Assembly: GCA_934394855.1 (NCBI GenBank)
Contig: CAKRRH010000018.1
Coordinates: forward strand, 1-37,389
DNA from: an uncultured Eubacteriales bacterium
GTDB taxonomy: Bacteria; Bacillota; Clostridia; Oscillospirales; Acutalibacteraceae
Direction of reading: 5' to 3'
DNA: 37,389 nt
Made by a program: the position numbers and the translations under genes. Below, one piece after another: positions 37,303-37,389 of the stretch. Position 1 is the first letter of the stretch. The number at the start of each line of letters is the position of its first letter. Below the pieces are notes generated by a model. It was not told the origin of the DNA and did no database searches. It worked only from the letters and a program-made list of their open reading frames with translations.

Positions 37303-37389
37303 TCAGAACCGAAAATAAACGAACGGATTGAACGAACCGTCGATCAGATATGCCGTGCATACGGCAATTGACGCGACCGTCGCTATCGG
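37303..37389 (-). CDS. MBOAT family O-acyltransferase, C-terminal end (partial)
   Basis: The last 28 residues enter from the right edge of the window: a hydrophobic segment (ATVASIAVCTAYLI) and the ending DGSFNPFVYFRF before TGA at 37305-37303. The closing PF(I/V)YF(Q/R)F is characteristic of MBOAT membrane O-acyltransferases of the AlgI/DltB type. The DHHW gene follows 34 bases later on the same strand, supporting the assignment. Too short to say more. Confidence 0.75.
   Translation of the reverse strand, partial: PIATVASIAVCTAYLIDGSFNPFVYFRF

Noticed and set aside
1..37389. CRISPR arrays, rRNA or tRNA genes
   Set aside because: No regularly spaced direct repeats, no rRNA-like blocks and no cloverleaf with TTCRA-type loop were noticed on reading both strands. 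A tRNAscan/CRISPR search was not possible.

Overview
The window looks like chromosome from a low-GC Gram-positive of class Clostridia, probably a gut Oscillospiraceae/Ruminococcaceae-type anaerobe. The evidence is the AGGAGG-type ribosome binding sites with frequent TTG/GTG starts, the paired GlgC/GlgD glycogen synthesis, HPr kinase and WhiA/RapZ, a BofA-like sporulation protein, and a Tn4451/Tn5397-type large serine recombinase element. I cannot name a species from the sequence alone.

Backbone, 1-28347. The window opens in the 3' end of tyrS (+), followed by a minus-strand pyrimidine salvage operon, uraA-upp. Its leader carries a short translatable ORF, a U-rich tract and an intrinsic terminator, the architecture of the enterobacterial pyrBI attenuator. 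A plus-strand cluster follows: lgt-folD, an ACT protein with its DUF711 partner, a BofA-like protein, rpsB-tsf with a leader hairpin, and an ABC-F ATPase. A four-helix membrane protein has its own promoter. On the minus strand come azlD, azlC (apparently with an AUU start) and a 1020-residue GH106-like glycosidase. The glycogen operon glgB-glgC-glgD (+) is followed by a small tail-anchored protein. The minus-strand operon hprK-glk-murB-rapZ-whiA lacks the yvcK gene usual between rapZ and whiA. A flavin reductase-like gene and a D,D-carboxypeptidase (+) complete the core.

Xer region, 26813-28347. The terminator of the carboxypeptidase gene abuts a consensus promoter (TTGACA-17-TATAAT). Just downstream lies a near-palindromic 28-bp sequence resembling a chromosomal dif site. 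About 280 nt of AT-rich DNA follow, with long-range complementarities of pseudoknot topology, ending in a T-run. Next is a XerC/D-type tyrosine recombinase gene. Together these suggest a xer/dif module, possibly with a structured RNA.

Mobile region, about 28494-36140. A mobilizable element has inserted into the gene convergent with xer, leaving only that gene's C-terminal part. It carries a large serine recombinase, a small ORF, a MOBP-type relaxase, MobC, a likely oriT region, a RepA-like AAA ATPase and a DUF6076 zinc-motif protein as cargo. No conjugation pore genes are visible, so it would depend on a helper. Its right part is decayed: a DUF6809-like gene with a nonsense codon, a frameshifted helicase remnant and an IS1182-family remnant. 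Two nearly identical terminator-promoter modules, 4.9 kb apart, precede the recombinase gene and the DUF6809-like gene.

Right edge, 36140-37389. A visibly more GC-rich segment holds a DHHW/AlgX-like protein and the C-terminus of an MBOAT acyltransferase, a cell-surface polymer O-acetylation pair.
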